64,000 nt of DNA from Panopea generosa (GCA_029582155.1 CM055906.1:14248343-14312342); one strand, 5' to 3'; positions 34,895 through 47,149 are shown, counted from the first letter of the stretch. Notes: generated from the sequence alone by a model not told the origin. Numbers and translations: made by a program.

Positions 34895-36765
34895 GAAATG
34901 ATTATGACAGTGATTGATAGTTATAATGTAGTAATAATGACAATAGTGATAATGCAGTGATAGTGACAGAGAGAGAAAGTGATAACGTAGTGATAATGAT
35001 AGTGAGATAAAGTGATAGTGTATTGATAGTGACAGTGAGAGACATTGATAATGACAATGAAAGATAGTGATAGTGTTGGCATAATGTCAGTGAGAGATAG
35101 TGATAGTGTAGTGATAGTGAAAGTGAGAGATAGTGATAGTATAGTGATAATGATAGTGAGAGATAGTGATAGTGTATTGATAGTGACAGTGAGAGACATT
35201 GATAATGACAATGAAAGATAGTGATAGTGTTGGCATAATGACAGTGAGAGGTAGTGATAGTGTAGTGATAGTGAAAGTGAGAAATAGTGATAGTATAGTG
35301 ATAATGAAAGTGAGAGATAGTCATAGTGTATTGATAGCGAAGTGAGAGATAGTGATAATGCTAATGAGATATAGTGATAGTGTAGTCATAATGACAGTGA
35401 GAGATAGTGATTGTGTAGTGAAAATGATAGTGAAAGAGAGAGAGAGAGAGTGATAATGAAGTGGTAATGACAGTAAGATATAGTGATAATGACAGTGAGA
35501 TAAAGTGAAAGTGTAGAGATAATGACAGTGAGAGATTGTTATTATGTAGTGATAATGACAGTAAGAGACAATGAAATGGAGTGATAATGACAGCGAGAGA
35601 AAGTGATAGTGTAGTGATAATTACAGTGAGAGAATATAATAATGTAGTGATAATGTCAGTAAGAGATAGTAATAATGTAGTGATAATGACAGTGATATAT
35701 TGTAATAATGTAGTGATAATGACAGTGAGAGATAGTGATAATGACATTAAGATATTGTAATAATGTAGTGATAATGATAGTGAGATATAGTGATAATGCA
35801 GTGATAATGACAGTGACAGATTGTAATAATGTAGTGAAAATGACAGTGAGAGATAGTTATAATGTAGTGATAATGACAGTGACAGTGGTATACAGTGACA
35901 ATGACAGTGAGAGATAGTGATACTATAGTTATGATGACAGTGAGAGTGATTTGCAATGATAATGACAAATATATAAATTGAAAATGTAGTGATAATGACA
36001 GTGAGAGATTGTGAAAATGCAGTGATAATGACAGAGATATAGTGACAAAGTAGTGATAGTGACAGTAAGAGTGATAATGTAGTGATAATGACAGTGAGAG
36101 ACAGTGATAATGTAGTGATAATGACAATGAGAGACAGTGATAATGTAATGATAATGACAGAGAGAGATAGTGATTGTGTAGTGATAGTGACAATGAGAGA
36201 AAGGTATAATGTAGTGATAATGACATTGAGAGATATTTATAGTGTATTGATAGTGACTTTGAGAGACAGTGATAATGTAATGATAATGACAGTGAATCAT
36301 AGTGTAATGTAGTGCTATTGACAGTGAGATATTGTAATAATGTAGTGATACTGACAGTAAAAGATAGTGTAGTGGTAATGACAGTGAGAGATAGTGATAG
36401 TGTACTGTTAATGACAGTAAAATATAGTGATAGTGTAGTGATAGTGGCAGTGAGCGATAATGATATGTAGAGATAATGACAGTGAGAGATAGTAATAATG
36501 TAGTGATGATGACAGTGAGAGATAATGATAATGTAGTGATGATGACAAAGAGAGATAGAGATAATGACAGTGAGAGATAATGCTAATTACAGTGAGAGAA
36601 AGTAATAGTGTATTGGTAGTCACAGTGTGATATAGTGATAATGTAGTGACAATGACAGTGAGAGATATTGATAATGGAGTGATAATTGACAGTGAGAGAT
36701 TGTAATAATGTAGTGATAATGACTGCAAATATTGTGATAGTGTAGCGATAGTGACAGTGAGAGAA
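34895..36765. repeat. 33-bp degenerate minisatellite (GATAATGACAGTGAGAGATAGT-like)
   Basis: Units combine GTAGTGATAATGACAGTGAG and AGATAGTGATAAT, about 33 bp, over 50 imperfect copies. Repeated minus-strand frames translate as His/Tyr/Ser/Leu periodic sequence and are rejected as genes. Confidence 0.93.
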
Positions 36766-36817
36766 AGTGGCGGTGGAAGTGGTGGTGGTGGACGACGACG
36801 ACGACGACAACGAAGAA

Positions 36818-36851
<34 letters not shown>

Positions 36852-36877
36852 ATGATGATGATGATTATGACGACGAA

Positions 36878-36919
<42 letters not shown>

Positions 36920-37130
36920 ATAGATGGTGATGATAGCTGCAATGAAGATGGTTGTGGTTGTTATTATAATGGTAAGTGTTACTGTTGGGATAGAGGTGGT
37001 GTTAGTGATGTTATTGGTGTTGGTGTTGGTGATGGTGATTGAGATGGTGTTGGTTATGTTGATGATGAGAGTTGTGGTGATTCTGACGATGTAAGAAATG
37101 GTAACGGTGGTTGTGATATTGGTAATGATC
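36766..37130. repeat. (GAT)n/(GAC)n microsatellite and degenerate GTT/GAT flank
   Basis: GTGGTG, then GACGAC, then long GATGAT repeats to about 36925, followed by degenerate GGTGTTGGT sequence. The aspartate-rich frame at 36767-37042 is a repeat artefact. Confidence 0.93.
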
Positions 37131-37164
37131 TATTTATTGTGATGATATGCATAACAATTACAGT

Positions 37165-37240
37165 AACATATCGGTACAACGCCTGACTATCAACCCAGGG
37201 CTAGTATATTCGAATCCCTGTCCGGGGAACTGCCATTTGT
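37165..37240 (+). mobile_element. tRNA-like fragment upstream of a SINE
   Basis: ACAACGCCTGACTATCAACC, CAGGGCTAGTATATTCGAATCCC resembles an anticodon arm plus B box. It lies about 20 bp before the complete tRNA head of the next SINE, giving two tRNA-like modules in a row. Confidence 0.5.
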
Positions 37241-37258
37241 CTCTGTCCGTTAATTAGC

Positions 37259-37544
37259 CGGGCCCGATTAGCTCAGTCGGTTACGCGTCTGATTATCTAT
37301 CCAAGGGTCGTTAGTTCGAATTCCCACCCGGCAACAGTCTCCGTGATGAGTGATATTCGACATTGTGTCTCATTATCATTCGTCTCTCACCGCTGATTCA
37401 AGTGGGAAAGTTATCAGTTACTTGCGGAAATGTGGTGTGCTCAAGTACTGGTTAATTCCAGGAAATAGTGGTTAGGTTAACTGATCGTCTGTTAGCCCTA
37501 TATGGCATAAAAATGACGCTAGATATTCAATCAATCAATCAATT
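37259..37544 (+). mobile_element. tRNA-derived SINE, family A, full-length reference copy
   Basis: Head: GCCCGATTAGCTCAGTCGGT (A box) then GTCGTTAGTTCGAATTCCC (B box), about 72 bp in all, lacking a mature tRNA fold. Body: ATTCGACATTGTGTCTCATT, CGTCTCTCACCGCTGATTCA, CAGTTACTTGCGGAAATGTG, CAAGTACTGGTTAATTCC, ACTGATCGTCTGTTAGCCC. Tail: AATATTCAATCAATCAATCA. RNA polymerase III promoter boxes are recognisable. It is used here to define the family. Confidence 0.9.
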
Positions 37545-37708
37545 TCTCCGTTAATTCAATTGGGAGAGTTATTAATTAATTCCGGAGATTGCTGTGCTCG
37601 AGTTCTGGTTAACCATCCCCGATCCCAGCAAAGAGGGATTTGGTTAACTGATCGGTCTGTCCATTGTATACTAATGACACTAAATGTTCAAACACACAAA
37701 CAAACAAA
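37545..37708 (+). mobile_element. SINE family A, 5'-truncated copy in tandem
   Basis: Begins at TTCTCCGTTAATTCAATTGG (body) and continues through CCGGAGATTGCTGTGCTCGA, GGTTAACTGATCGG and a CAAACACACAAACAAAC tail. It follows the previous copy directly, in the same orientation. Confidence 0.8.
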
Positions 37709-38354
37709 TACAAATATCAATTACAATTATAGCTCTTGGCGCTCCAGATAGAGCTTATTTCACATTTAATATCGTGTTTGAAATTAAGGGGCTGGTTCCA
37801 GTAAATATCTCAACTCAGAATTCTCAATTTCTCTCAATATTCTCTTAAACTCATTATGAATTAAAGAGCTACATATAATTTAACTACGAACACATATAAT
37901 ATACAAACTGATTGACAAAAGATAAAATGCTAATTGATCAATGTTAATGAAGTTTTAACATTTCAAAAATTTTAGTAAAGGAAAATCTTAAGTTGAGATG
38001 TTTAGTGTAACTGGGGCCAAAATTGTAAATAAACAGAACCATTGATTGTTTCCGTAGACATTATAACCGTCGAATCATTAAAGAACAAATATATACCAAG
38101 TAATTAAATTTGTCTTTAACAACACGTCAACGTTTATTAGAATCTATAAAGTATAACATATTAAGTTATTAAAGTTTAAGAATATTCACACATAAACAAT
38201 AATCTCCCTCTTGCTTCAGTGTGGCTACGGCCCTGTAACTGTCTACGATATACATATTGCATGCCTGTAACTAAATGTAGTTATATTTTTGTAGCTAAAT
38301 TATTTGTTAAGTAAAACAAATATACTGTTGTTAATATTTATTCATATTTATCCT
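37709..38354. other. AT-rich unique DNA, nothing recognised
   Basis: No supported frame or repeat. Confidence 0.5.
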
Positions 38355-38468
<114 letters not shown>

Positions 38469-38531
38469 AAAGTGTTATGGTCGAAGAGAGGTTAAGAAAC
38501 AAGATGGTATTAATGGTGAATTAAGTAAAGT

Positions 38532-38634
38532 CAAAACAACGAAACAACGCTGGTGAAAAGTATCATTTCGACTTTTCACCATCGTAGTATCGACTTTTCA
38601 CCATCGTAGTTTCGTTGTTTCGGCTTTTCACCAT
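38532..38634. repeat. Inverted and direct repeat cluster (CTTTTCACCATCGTAG motif)
   Basis: The left arm 38532-38560 (CAAAACAACGAAACAACGCT, GGTGAAAAG) pairs with 38593-38621 (CTTTTCACCATCGTAGTTTC, GTTGTTTCG). The motif CGACTTTTCACCATCGTAG is also directly repeated at 38569 and 38591, with a third partial copy at 38621. Together these form a potential hairpin with slippage. Confidence 0.75.
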
Positions 38635-38639
38635 TTAGT

Positions 38640-39020
38640 AGGCCATCCAAACATAGGGAAAAAACTTTTGATGGCAAATTTGAGTAGAATTTGGCATCCT
38701 TGCTTAATGTCTTCCTTGGTATGTATACAAACCTGTGAGGGTGGATGCCACTCATGAAATCACCTCATAATCTCAAAATTAGGTCAAAGGTCAACTGGGT
38801 GCTGTTATTGATATATGGAATGTAGAACACTGTCTTGTTAAAATAATTATTTATTTATTTAACTGAAAACTATAGAAATATGTTTGTTGTAAGCCACTAC
38901 TAGCAATATGAATAAAATATGTTAAAAATTGTGTTTCAAACTGAGGTCATATTGAGGTCAAAGGTAAAAAATGTGCGAAATTGATTAATTTTGATTTTTT
39001 TGTGAAATGCAAGATTCCAG
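38640..39020. other. AT-rich DNA, nothing recognised
   Basis: No supported gene. It has the look of dispersed non-coding repeat (AGGTCAAAGGTCAA runs), but no internal second copy. Confidence 0.4.
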
Positions 39021-39024
39021 TTAT

Positions 39025-39210
39025 TCGGGAAATACTAATACGGTGTATATGCCCTTGGTTGCCAGAGTGTAAACGGTGTGCGACCCCGTTTAAACTGTCT
39101 CGTACACTTTTACACACTTGGTCCCCGGTTACTCGATAAATACTGATACGGTGTGTATGTCCCTGGTTGCCAGAGTGTGTAAACGGTGTGCGTCCCCGGT
39201 TAGAGTATAA
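39025..39210. repeat. 108-bp direct duplication
   Basis: AAATACTAATACGGTGTATA at 39030 recurs as AAATACTGATACGGTGTGTA at 39138. Both are followed by GTTGCCAGAGTGT and AAACGGTGTGCG. Confidence 0.85.
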
Positions 39211-39295
39211 AATTTAATTAGTCACTATTTTAACAATAGACAACACTTTGAGCCTGGAACGATTTTAGGGTGCTATACTTGATACTTGGTAGAAA

Positions 39296-39465
39296 TGAGC
39301 GTATATGTGCATGTAAATTGTACAAATGATTGCGTATGTCTGTATGAATAGTAAAAATGAGTGTATATATGTGTGTAAATAGTAAGCTGGAGCGTGTATA
39401 TATGTGTAAATAACAAAAGAGGCGTGTATGTGTGTGTTAATAGTAATATTGTGTGAGTTTATATA
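39296..39465. repeat. Degenerate minisatellite (GTGTATATGTGTGTAAATAGTA-like)
   Basis: Five to six imperfect units of about 30-35 bp, immediately past the 3' side of the Penelope-like element. Confidence 0.7.
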
Positions 39466-39689
39466 TATATGGAGACAACTATTTGTGAATAACCAAGACA
39501 TAAATGTACAGACCAGACTACGGCGAGCGCGCCTAGCTACAATGCACATCATCGAACCATAGATACAATATCAAGGCCTCTGCCAAATAAATCAATTTGG
39601 TGTCGACCATGACTTATATACTATTGAATTACATGCAACACATCTGGACATGGTGGACAAATTAACATACATGAACTGATAGCTTTATA

Positions 39690-40460
39690 TGAGTAGTATT
39701 TAATCTGCGAATCCAGTACGATTTTCGTATTTTGCGCTTCTCGTCTGACCAATTACGGTTATGATATATGCATATAATGGATATCTCCGAGAAAATATGT
39801 CACGTGGAGCATAAGTGATCAGCCACTGGCAGTCTGGCGAGCTTACGGGTAAGAACATCGTATCGATGTGTGTTAACTCTCGGATTAAGAGGAGTTTTCG
39901 TTTCACCGACATACTGTTTTTCAACATTACTTGTTTTACAGTTGGCTTTAAATCTCAGACCTAAAGTTGCACCAGTCTTTGATTGTTTAAAACAGTTAGT
40001 GACAGGCATTTGTTTGCATGTTAGGCATCTACGTGAACTGCAAGGGCCTGACTGTCCTATTTTGGCATCGTTAGGGTGCGGGCTCAATCTAGATCGGACG
40101 AGAATATTGCGGAGACTTTTCGGCTTTCTGTAGGCGATGACTGTTTTTTTCTGGGAACTTTTTTAAAGGTTTGTAGATTCAGTTATGGGCCATTGATTTG
40201 AAATTATATTTTTTACATCAGAAGTATCCGGTTGGTATGTTAGTACAAATGGTAGACGCGTTGAAGGGTCGTGTGTTTTAGTTTTGTATTGTAGAATATC
40301 TGTTCGATTTTGTTCTCTAGCTATCGAAATGGCGGAATCAATGGCAGCTTTGGTGTAGCCCCTATTGAGTAAATGTTGTAATAGTTCCTAGGATCGTGTT
40401 ACGAATGTCAGAGGGCCTGAACAGATTATCTTAATGCGTAGTGCTAAGCTATATGGTATG
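39690..40460 (-). mobile_element. Penelope-like element remnant with GIY-YIG endonuclease region
   Basis: The minus-strand translation gives, in order, RGYTKAAIDSAI, RTDILQYKTK, RLPFVLTYQPDTSDVKNII, KPKSLRNILVRSRL, RCLTCK, QYVGETKTPLNPRVNTHR, LPVADHLC and DEKRKIRKSYWIRRLN. This series is the region after the reverse transcriptase followed by the GIY-YIG nuclease of Penelope-like retroelements. A stop after the segment NL (about 40175) and a frame change near 39800 break it. Between NCKTSNV and EKQYVGET about ten residues are absent, which removes the VY-x-I-x-C-x-x-C strand carrying the first half of the GIY-YIG signature, so the nuclease is defective. The RT core upstream (above 40460) is absent. 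Open parts are 39800-40087 and 39700-39927. Confidence 0.85.
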
Positions 40461-42450
40461 TTCCTACAACAGTGTTTGGGGCATATTTAATTACTAAATT
40501 TACAGATATTGAACATCACATGATAATACATATGTATATATAACATACGCAAATAAAATTGAACTACAAGTTATAACAGTATTAGTTACAGTTCTCGCCA
40601 AATCATAAATATCAATATATTATGTATTCCAGAATGAAATGTAATAACATTCATAACAGACACCAAACAATCGCCCCTTATACTGTTCAATCTAAAGTTT
40701 TGACAGCCACGCATAACACACTGTACTAATAAGTTTGTCGATTTGATAACATTGTGTGTTTTTAATACTTTTTTGAAATTCTTGAAAAAAAAATTGATTA
40801 TAAGTATTTGAGATATCTGGAGTGCTGCACGAGATGTGCACACGTTCAGTGCATTGGCTTGGCAGCGATTTTAACAGCGTTCCCTGTTTATCTATTTATA
40901 GACAATAATTTGTTTTTCAAAACAATCATAACCGCTTTCAGCAATTTCCTCTGCTTCTGGCGTTCTCCCATTTACTGTTACACGCGGTCATTTTTCTGTT
41001 ATAAACTTGACAATATGAAGACAAGTGTTTAGATAATAACACCAGATTACAGGAGAAAGATGGGAAGAACAAATGAGAATGGCTGGACAAGAATGATTCT
41101 CAGGATCATATACATATTAAATTATAGTTCAGGAACATCTTATGAAGAATGAAAATATATGGACCTTACATAAGTAGTTTGATAATAATACATGGTTAAA
41201 ATTTTGTTATTGTAAAAATATATTTACGTACAGTTAGCATGTCTGTAGTGAGGCTGAGTTATTGTTGATGACAGCAGGGCGAGTGTTCATCCAGCAATCT
41301 ACATCGTTCAACAGATTGCATCTGGTACATGATGTATTGCATGCCTTAGGTTGCAAATGATCTAAAAGAAGAATTATTAACAACACATTGTCAAATTTCA
41401 AACATATTATGCCCGAGGCACTGGCATTCCAGCTAACCTAACATCTGAATTTGATCAAGTATGATGTGCAAATTTATTTTCTTAGAATGAACTGTTTTCT
41501 TTCGGGCATATATGTTTGTTTTTTTCATACAAATTGCATACACACTTTATCACTAAATGTGAAACTAACGATGGTGTGAATTTTATGCTATTGATTATAA
41601 TTACCCCTTTTTGAATTTTTGGTTTTAAGGATTTCTCTATCCCTACTATTATTTGCCATGTTCTGTGCTGAGAGACTGTCGAACAAATGCTGACGTTTAG
41701 TTTTCGATGTTCGCTCTTATTTGTAGTTCCTATTTTTTTCTCTAATGGGAAGTGATGTAAACGCCCCGAGAGTAGCCATCACAGATTTATACAACATAAC
41801 ACATTCAGAGTCGAGGTTATTTTTATTAAAAATAATTCGTTTTTTTTTGTATTTATTGGTGTTTTTTTAAAGTTACTAATTCTTTCCGTCACTGGTCTTG
41901 CACATCATAAGAAGTATGCACTTTTTAATTTAAACTAAGAATTTACATTCGTTATTATATTGTTAGTGTTCGTGTCTGGGGACATTGGTAATGTGATATA
42001 TTGCACGTCTCTAAAGAGCCTTTACCGATTTTCTATTTTGCACCTGCCGAGCCGTGCAACCGCGGAAGCCGATTTTACTTACTGGAAGTTTCTAACAGAA
42101 TCTGTTGCGAAGGTTTCACTACTTAAAAATCCAAACAATCGACATATTATTAATGCGAATTTAAAACTTAACATTAAATGCATCGATCCATGATCAAATT
42201 ATATGGATTGCATGTTAAGCATGCCGATAAACCTATCTCAAACACGAAAGGGGTTTCATTTCGATGATTATGTATTATCCGTAAATGCCCAGCTACAATA
42301 CAATGAGGAGCAATGTTGTATTTTTACGCCTATTAGAAGTTATAGTAAAATATGTAAATGTTTGCTGTTTTGGCAAAACTGTTTTTATTAACATGTGTTT
42401 CACTTGACACAGTTTCAAACATTGAATATATCAAACACGATAATACTGCA
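40461..42450. other. AT-rich unique DNA, no gene recognised
   Basis: Short frames at 40586-40843, 40808-41032, 41960-42193 and 42203-42391 have no recognisable domains, splice structure or periodicity. Confidence 0.45.
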
Positions 42451-42600
42451 GCATGGTATAGTGATAGAGCGTCCACGAATGTGGAAGGTCGTGGGGTCGA
42501 TTCCAGGGCTGGTCATACCAACGACATAAAAAAAGGGTACTAGAAGCTTACCGTTTGTCTGCTTAACACCATACAACAACAACAAATCAAACATGTTGTT
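42451..42600 (+). mobile_element. tRNA-derived SINE, family D
   Basis: GCATGGTATAGTGATAGAGC is an A-box-bearing tRNA-like start, and GTGGGGTCGATTCCAGGGCT contains a near-consensus B box. A short body ends TTAACACCATACAACAACAA. It is tRNA-sized with an unrelated tail, so it is called a SINE. Confidence 0.65.
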
Positions 42601-43062
42601 AACCTTTCCTTGCAACATGTCACGGTTTCCCAGTCACTTTATTGTTCACATATACGGTTAAAAATGGAACCTATTGTCATATTAAGCACAATTGCTAATC
42701 TAAATAGCCAAATTAAATAATCTTTGAATATTGATTGGTGTTATTTTACTTTTTATATTTTGAAATAAATTAATATATTGTTGACAGATATTTTTCGCCA
42801 GATTAAATTTCCTATAATTGTATTATTGATACCATTTCATGAAAATGAAGAAATAATTTTACCGAAAATTAAATTTCATGAAAATGGAACAAAGTTAAAC
42901 TTTAATAAAAAGTGATTTTTTTACCTTTTACAACTGGCCAGTTTTGCCCCCATGATAATGGTTCTTAACAAATTTGAGAGAGATCCACAAACTGACCCTT
43001 TTTGTCACAAACAAATCTAAGCTCAAGTACTTGAACTTTAACTAGCTAAAACAGATCTAAGT
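42601..43062. other. AT-rich DNA, nothing recognised
   Basis: A CATGAAAATG(G/A)A motif recurs at about 42838 and 42888. No supported gene. Confidence 0.4.
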
Positions 43063-43400
43063 TTAAAAGGACTTTTTCTCTGTAGAATTGCAACCCAGAT
43101 GTATGGTTCTCATCTCTGTGCATTTCGTTGACGATGCTGAACACACATGTACAATTCCATTCATATTCAATGATAAGTTGATGAAATATATATATTCGAA
43201 AGCTTGAACCTGATTAAATACTTTAACCAAATTTTTGAAGTCTAAAATGGCCATAATTCTGCCAAAATATAACCAAGAGCTATGGTTCTTGTGTTTGTGT
43301 GTTCCATTGATGATGCTTAACACACATGTGAAGTTTCTTCATATGGAATGTGTGATTGCATAGATATCTTACCTGATAAAATATTTCACCTGAAAAGCGT
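43063..43400. repeat. 180-bp direct repeat, two diverged copies
   Basis: ATGGTTCTCATCTCTGTGCA, TTTCGTTGACGATGCTGAAC, ACACATG near 43100 recurs as ATGGTTCTTGTGTTTGTGTG, TTCCATTGATGATGCTTAAC, ACACATG near 43280. Confidence 0.75.
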
Positions 43401-44129
43401 CGCCGATACTGACACAAGACGCCGGGCGAGTATAATTGACACCCTTCTACGAAAAGTCGAGCTAAAAATGAAGAATTATGTTATCCATTGTTTTGGGAAA
43501 TTTTTCATATCAATATTTGAAAACAAATATCCTATTCCGTGCTAAATCACTAATAAACTGATGTTTCCTTCATTTCTTTAAACTAAAGAAAGAAACGGTT
43601 ACTAGCCAACGTTACAATCATGGCTTACATTTGATACTAAAATCATAAACATCCTATGGTTGGTTCTGGAGGAATTTTTATTTTGGAAAATGTCAGGTGT
43701 GCTACCCGAAATTTAGACAAGTAACTGCAGTTACGTATCTGTGTTGATATGTCTCTACTTTGTCCAATCCATCGTACTTTGCCCCGACAATGGTGATTGA
43801 CAATGGTGCCATATTGCGGATATCATCATATTAATTAAACCTTTAAAATTATATTGATCAAAGTCAGAACATAACAAATGTCAACGAATGGTTGTATCTC
43901 ACTTTTCCAACCTTTTAATCGTACACCTATGCGAACAATCTCATGTTCCCAACTTTCCAATTCGCACCTTTAAGTTACCTGTGCTTTTCTACAGTGCTCA
44001 TAAACATTGAAAATAAAATGTGTATAAGGCAAACTTAATCTAAATCAGTTCAATTGTTTTTGTTTGGTATCATCTGTAATTAAAGATAAATATTCCTCAT
44101 ATATAAAATTAGTTTTAAATTTACAGTAA
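43401..44129. other. AT-rich DNA, nothing recognised
   Basis: The frame 43348-43545 has no recognisable family. No repeats noted. Confidence 0.4.
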
Positions 44130-44406
44130 AAATTAAGTTTTAACATTGCAAGAATACTTCGTCTACAAAATTGGATGTATTGATCTCGCAGTCGTTTTAT
44201 AAGATAATACGTATTACCATTGTATCAAAATGTGATAATTTTGTTTCAATATCGACTTTGATTCTTTCAAACAATGATAATAAATTATTCATAGCTCTTA
44301 GAGTTTGATCTCCTAGAGATTTTGGAACTATTATCGTATTACCGTTATACATAAATTTTGCTCCCAAGTAGCAGAAATTGTCTACAATATTCAATTTAAG
44401 TGACAA
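44130..44406 (-). mobile_element. LINE fragment, post-catalytic reverse transcriptase region
   Basis: The minus-strand frame 44197-44406 reads LNIVDNFCYLGAKFMYNGN, then KSLGDQTLRAMNNLLSLF and LSHFDTMVIRIIL. This is the strand after the YADD box in LINE reverse transcriptases (VDxFxYLGxxFxxxG, xxLxxQxxKAxxxL, LFDxxVxPILxYG). The usual PIL-x-YG continuation is lost to a stop at 44197. It is a short orphan fragment and shares its general pattern with the plus-strand LINE remnant at 58960-59770. Confidence 0.75.
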
Positions 44407-44749
44407 AGATAACCGTACGTGTTCGTATTTATTGAGTATTGATTTAACGAGAAAATGTAACCATTATTTTATCAAAAAGTATAGCCAACCATAGCAATTA
44501 TCACCACTTAAATCTATTGTCATATCTGAACAACACATTTCCATCACAACTCTATTTTCTGTTTTAAACAATAGAGGTTTGGAAAGTTAGAACATACCTA
44601 AAGAATAATGCTTTATGATCTGCTCATTTACCAGTATGTTAGATATAACTGAAGGGAGATAACACATTCTGAAAACTCAAATCAGTCAAAACTCAGTTAT
44701 GTGTCTTTCATACCAAGACTGGGTAGATGAATGCATTACTGGTTGTGAC
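44407..44749. other. AT-rich DNA beside the LINE fragment
   Basis: Could contain further decayed LINE sequence upstream of the fragment, but no motif was recognised. Confidence 0.35.
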
Positions 44750-44965
44750 GATCTAAACACTGATAAATGAATGACTGAATGAGTGAATGAATAAAATGAA
44801 TTGAATGAATAGATTAATTATCTAATGAATGAATTGACGAATACATGAATTAATGAATGAACGGATAATTAGAAAAAAATAATGAATGGATAGATGGATG
44901 GATAAATGAATGAATTTATAAATGAATGAATGAATGAATGAATGAATGAATGAATGAATGAATAA
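44750..44965. repeat. (GAAT)n degenerate microsatellite
   Basis: GAATGAAT repeats, best between 44912 and 44965, degenerate before that. Confidence 0.92.
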
Positions 44966-45182
44966 ATGAACATAAATAGTAATATTTTTTATTTTTAATT
45001 GGCTTAAATGCATATGCAACAATGAACATACTATATGATTAATATAAAACATTATTATTAAATCAAGTCTTTGGTATTCTATTTTATTTTAACATGTAAA
45101 TCAAATGAATATATATTATTTTTCTAATTCATTGATCAAGAAAAATGATTAACAGACAATTCTGATATTGTTTAAAACGCTC

Positions 45183-45187
45183 ACACA

Positions 45188-45235
<48 letters not shown>

Positions 45236-45237
45236 CG
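45183..45237. repeat. (CACG)n microsatellite
   Basis: About thirteen CACG repeats followed by AACACACACG. Confidence 0.95.
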
Positions 45238-45649
45238 AACACACACGTGCCTTGAGCAGCAAGTCGAGGGATGGAACAAAATAATGACAGATTGTAACTT
45301 AAAACAAGTTAATTTTCTCTGAAAGAATTGAATGTGGCAAATGTGGCTGTTTTAGACAAGTGGCTGCTTGCATACACAGCTATAAATATATCAGTAGATA
45401 AACAATCATGGAATAGATTACTATCTTAAGCAGATTATATATATGTTTGGTCGGTGTTTCATCCATTTTTACAACACTGTTGATTGCTTAATTTGTCTAC
45501 CAATTATGAACTTAAATAAAAGTCATTTTACAAAGCACAACACATGCAGTTCCATCAATGTGAGTATGAGTTTGTATTATTGGATGGTGCTTGCACGTGC
45601 AATGTGTTCGACATAGCAGAGATGTATTGTTTTCCCTTATTTGTTAGGT

Positions 45650-45880
45650 CGCGTGAACGACCGAACCATATATAAGGGCCAGTTAAGAAATTAACGCTTG
45701 CCGCTGCCATATTGAAACGTCACGTTCACGTGTTAAAAACACGGCATTCGCCATATGGAGGTCGCCATTGTTTTTCTAAACAGTGCATCATGGAAATGTA
45801 CAAACCGCTATTGATATTAAAACCTGGTTATGTTCTGACCACTTTCCGGCTAAAAAGAAAATTCAAATGCGGTGTGTGTA
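45650..45880 (+). promoter_or_regulatory. Promoter-like GC-richer patch
   Basis: In AT-rich surroundings this stretch has CCATATATAAGGG (TATA-like, about 45665-45677), then AAACGTCACGTTCACGTG (CRE-like and E-box-like) and an ATG at 45790 followed by 20 open codons to TGCG|GTGTGTG. The segment GACCACTTTCCGGCTAAAAA resembles GACCACTTTTCTAGCTGTAG at 51995, in a second GC-richer patch. Core elements such as these arise by chance, so no TSS is claimed. Confidence 0.25.
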
Positions 45881-47149
45881 ATATTTGATTGTAACGTTTT
45901 AATGCACTAATTGAGATCACCATGAATTGTTCTTTGCATTTTTAAATGAGGTCTTGAAACTTTTCTTTTTTGACAATTTATCGCCGTTTCTGAAAGATAC
46001 CTACCGAGTTAATGTAAATAAATTTCAAATAACGATGTATTAACTTAATTATTATAATATGCTGAACCTATAACAATGGAAATAATAACAAAATTAAACA
46101 GCTACAGTTGTTTATTTTACTCAATACAACATAAATATAAAGATAGTTTACCAGTGTGACTTATTTTCAGCACGTCATCAGAATCAGATATATCGTCGAA
46201 TGCACAAGTTTTGAAACACAGTTATTTTTAACTGTTGTTTTTAAAAATAATATATCCACAAATTAATTTTAAATATGGATACCAATTATTTTTAAATATA
46301 TTATGATCACTGTAGTAAATTGTATAGAACATAGCAGTAAGTACGTTAGACAATATATTAGGTAAGTATCTTTTTAAATATGCAAATGTCAATACATATT
46401 GATTGAGATCAGTACATTTAAACATCAAAGTTACTATCAGGCACACTTGCATGCGGGAATTCGCTGTGTCAGCCGGAACCTTGTCGGGATTTGGTATCAC
46501 TCGTGTATTTAGTATCCTGCACAAGGAACAAAACTTACACATTAATCACTTTAATTGCCACATCGTTTATAAGACCTTACCACTGGATGCTTTTTAAAAG
46601 CAGCCAACTTGTTTTTCAACGGCTGTCTGGAGAAATCGTTTATGTACTGTGTATGTTATGATGTCATTATAGGCAATTATATTACTTGCAGACGACATGA
46701 AGCAAGGAAATGGAGCTTCCAAAACGTCATTAATTATATATTAAATGATATGATATAAATGACTGTTATGATGTTAAAATTGTTTGATGCAATATATTAA
46801 ATAGGACAACATGTGCCAGTGTTTTGTGTTTATGTATACACAAGAGTATCGCTTGTGGGTGAAGACGTTCTTCTTTTTTCCAAATCTATTAAGTAGGTCA
46901 ATGTCAGTGAAGTAAACTTTTAAAACATTAAGAACAGCGTTAACTCGACTATTCTAGCCTTGTCACAGAACAGTATATTGTAATGTACTATCCGAAAAAC
47001 AGATATATCTGTATGGATAAAACCATCTTTCATATTAGTAAAATAGTAGAATATACACTATATCTATGTCTGGCTATTGATCGGTAGCCAGTACTAAAGT
47101 TGAATTGTTAATTTGTAATTCATTTTTTTTTAATCCGGATGTGGATGGG
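45881..47149. other. AT-rich DNA, nothing recognised
   Basis: Frames at 46228-46542 (minus) and 46403-46597 (plus) overlap each other and have no recognisable content. Confidence 0.45.

Noticed and set aside
34902-36728. His/Tyr/Leu/Ser periodic frames
   Set aside because: They mirror a 33-bp minisatellite and appear in several frames at once.
36767-37042. Aspartate-rich acidic protein
   Set aside because: Translation of (GAT)n/(GAC)n microsatellite with no flanking coding context.
44822-45052. Ser-Phe-Ile-His repeat frame
   Set aside because: Minus-strand translation of the (GAAT)n microsatellite.
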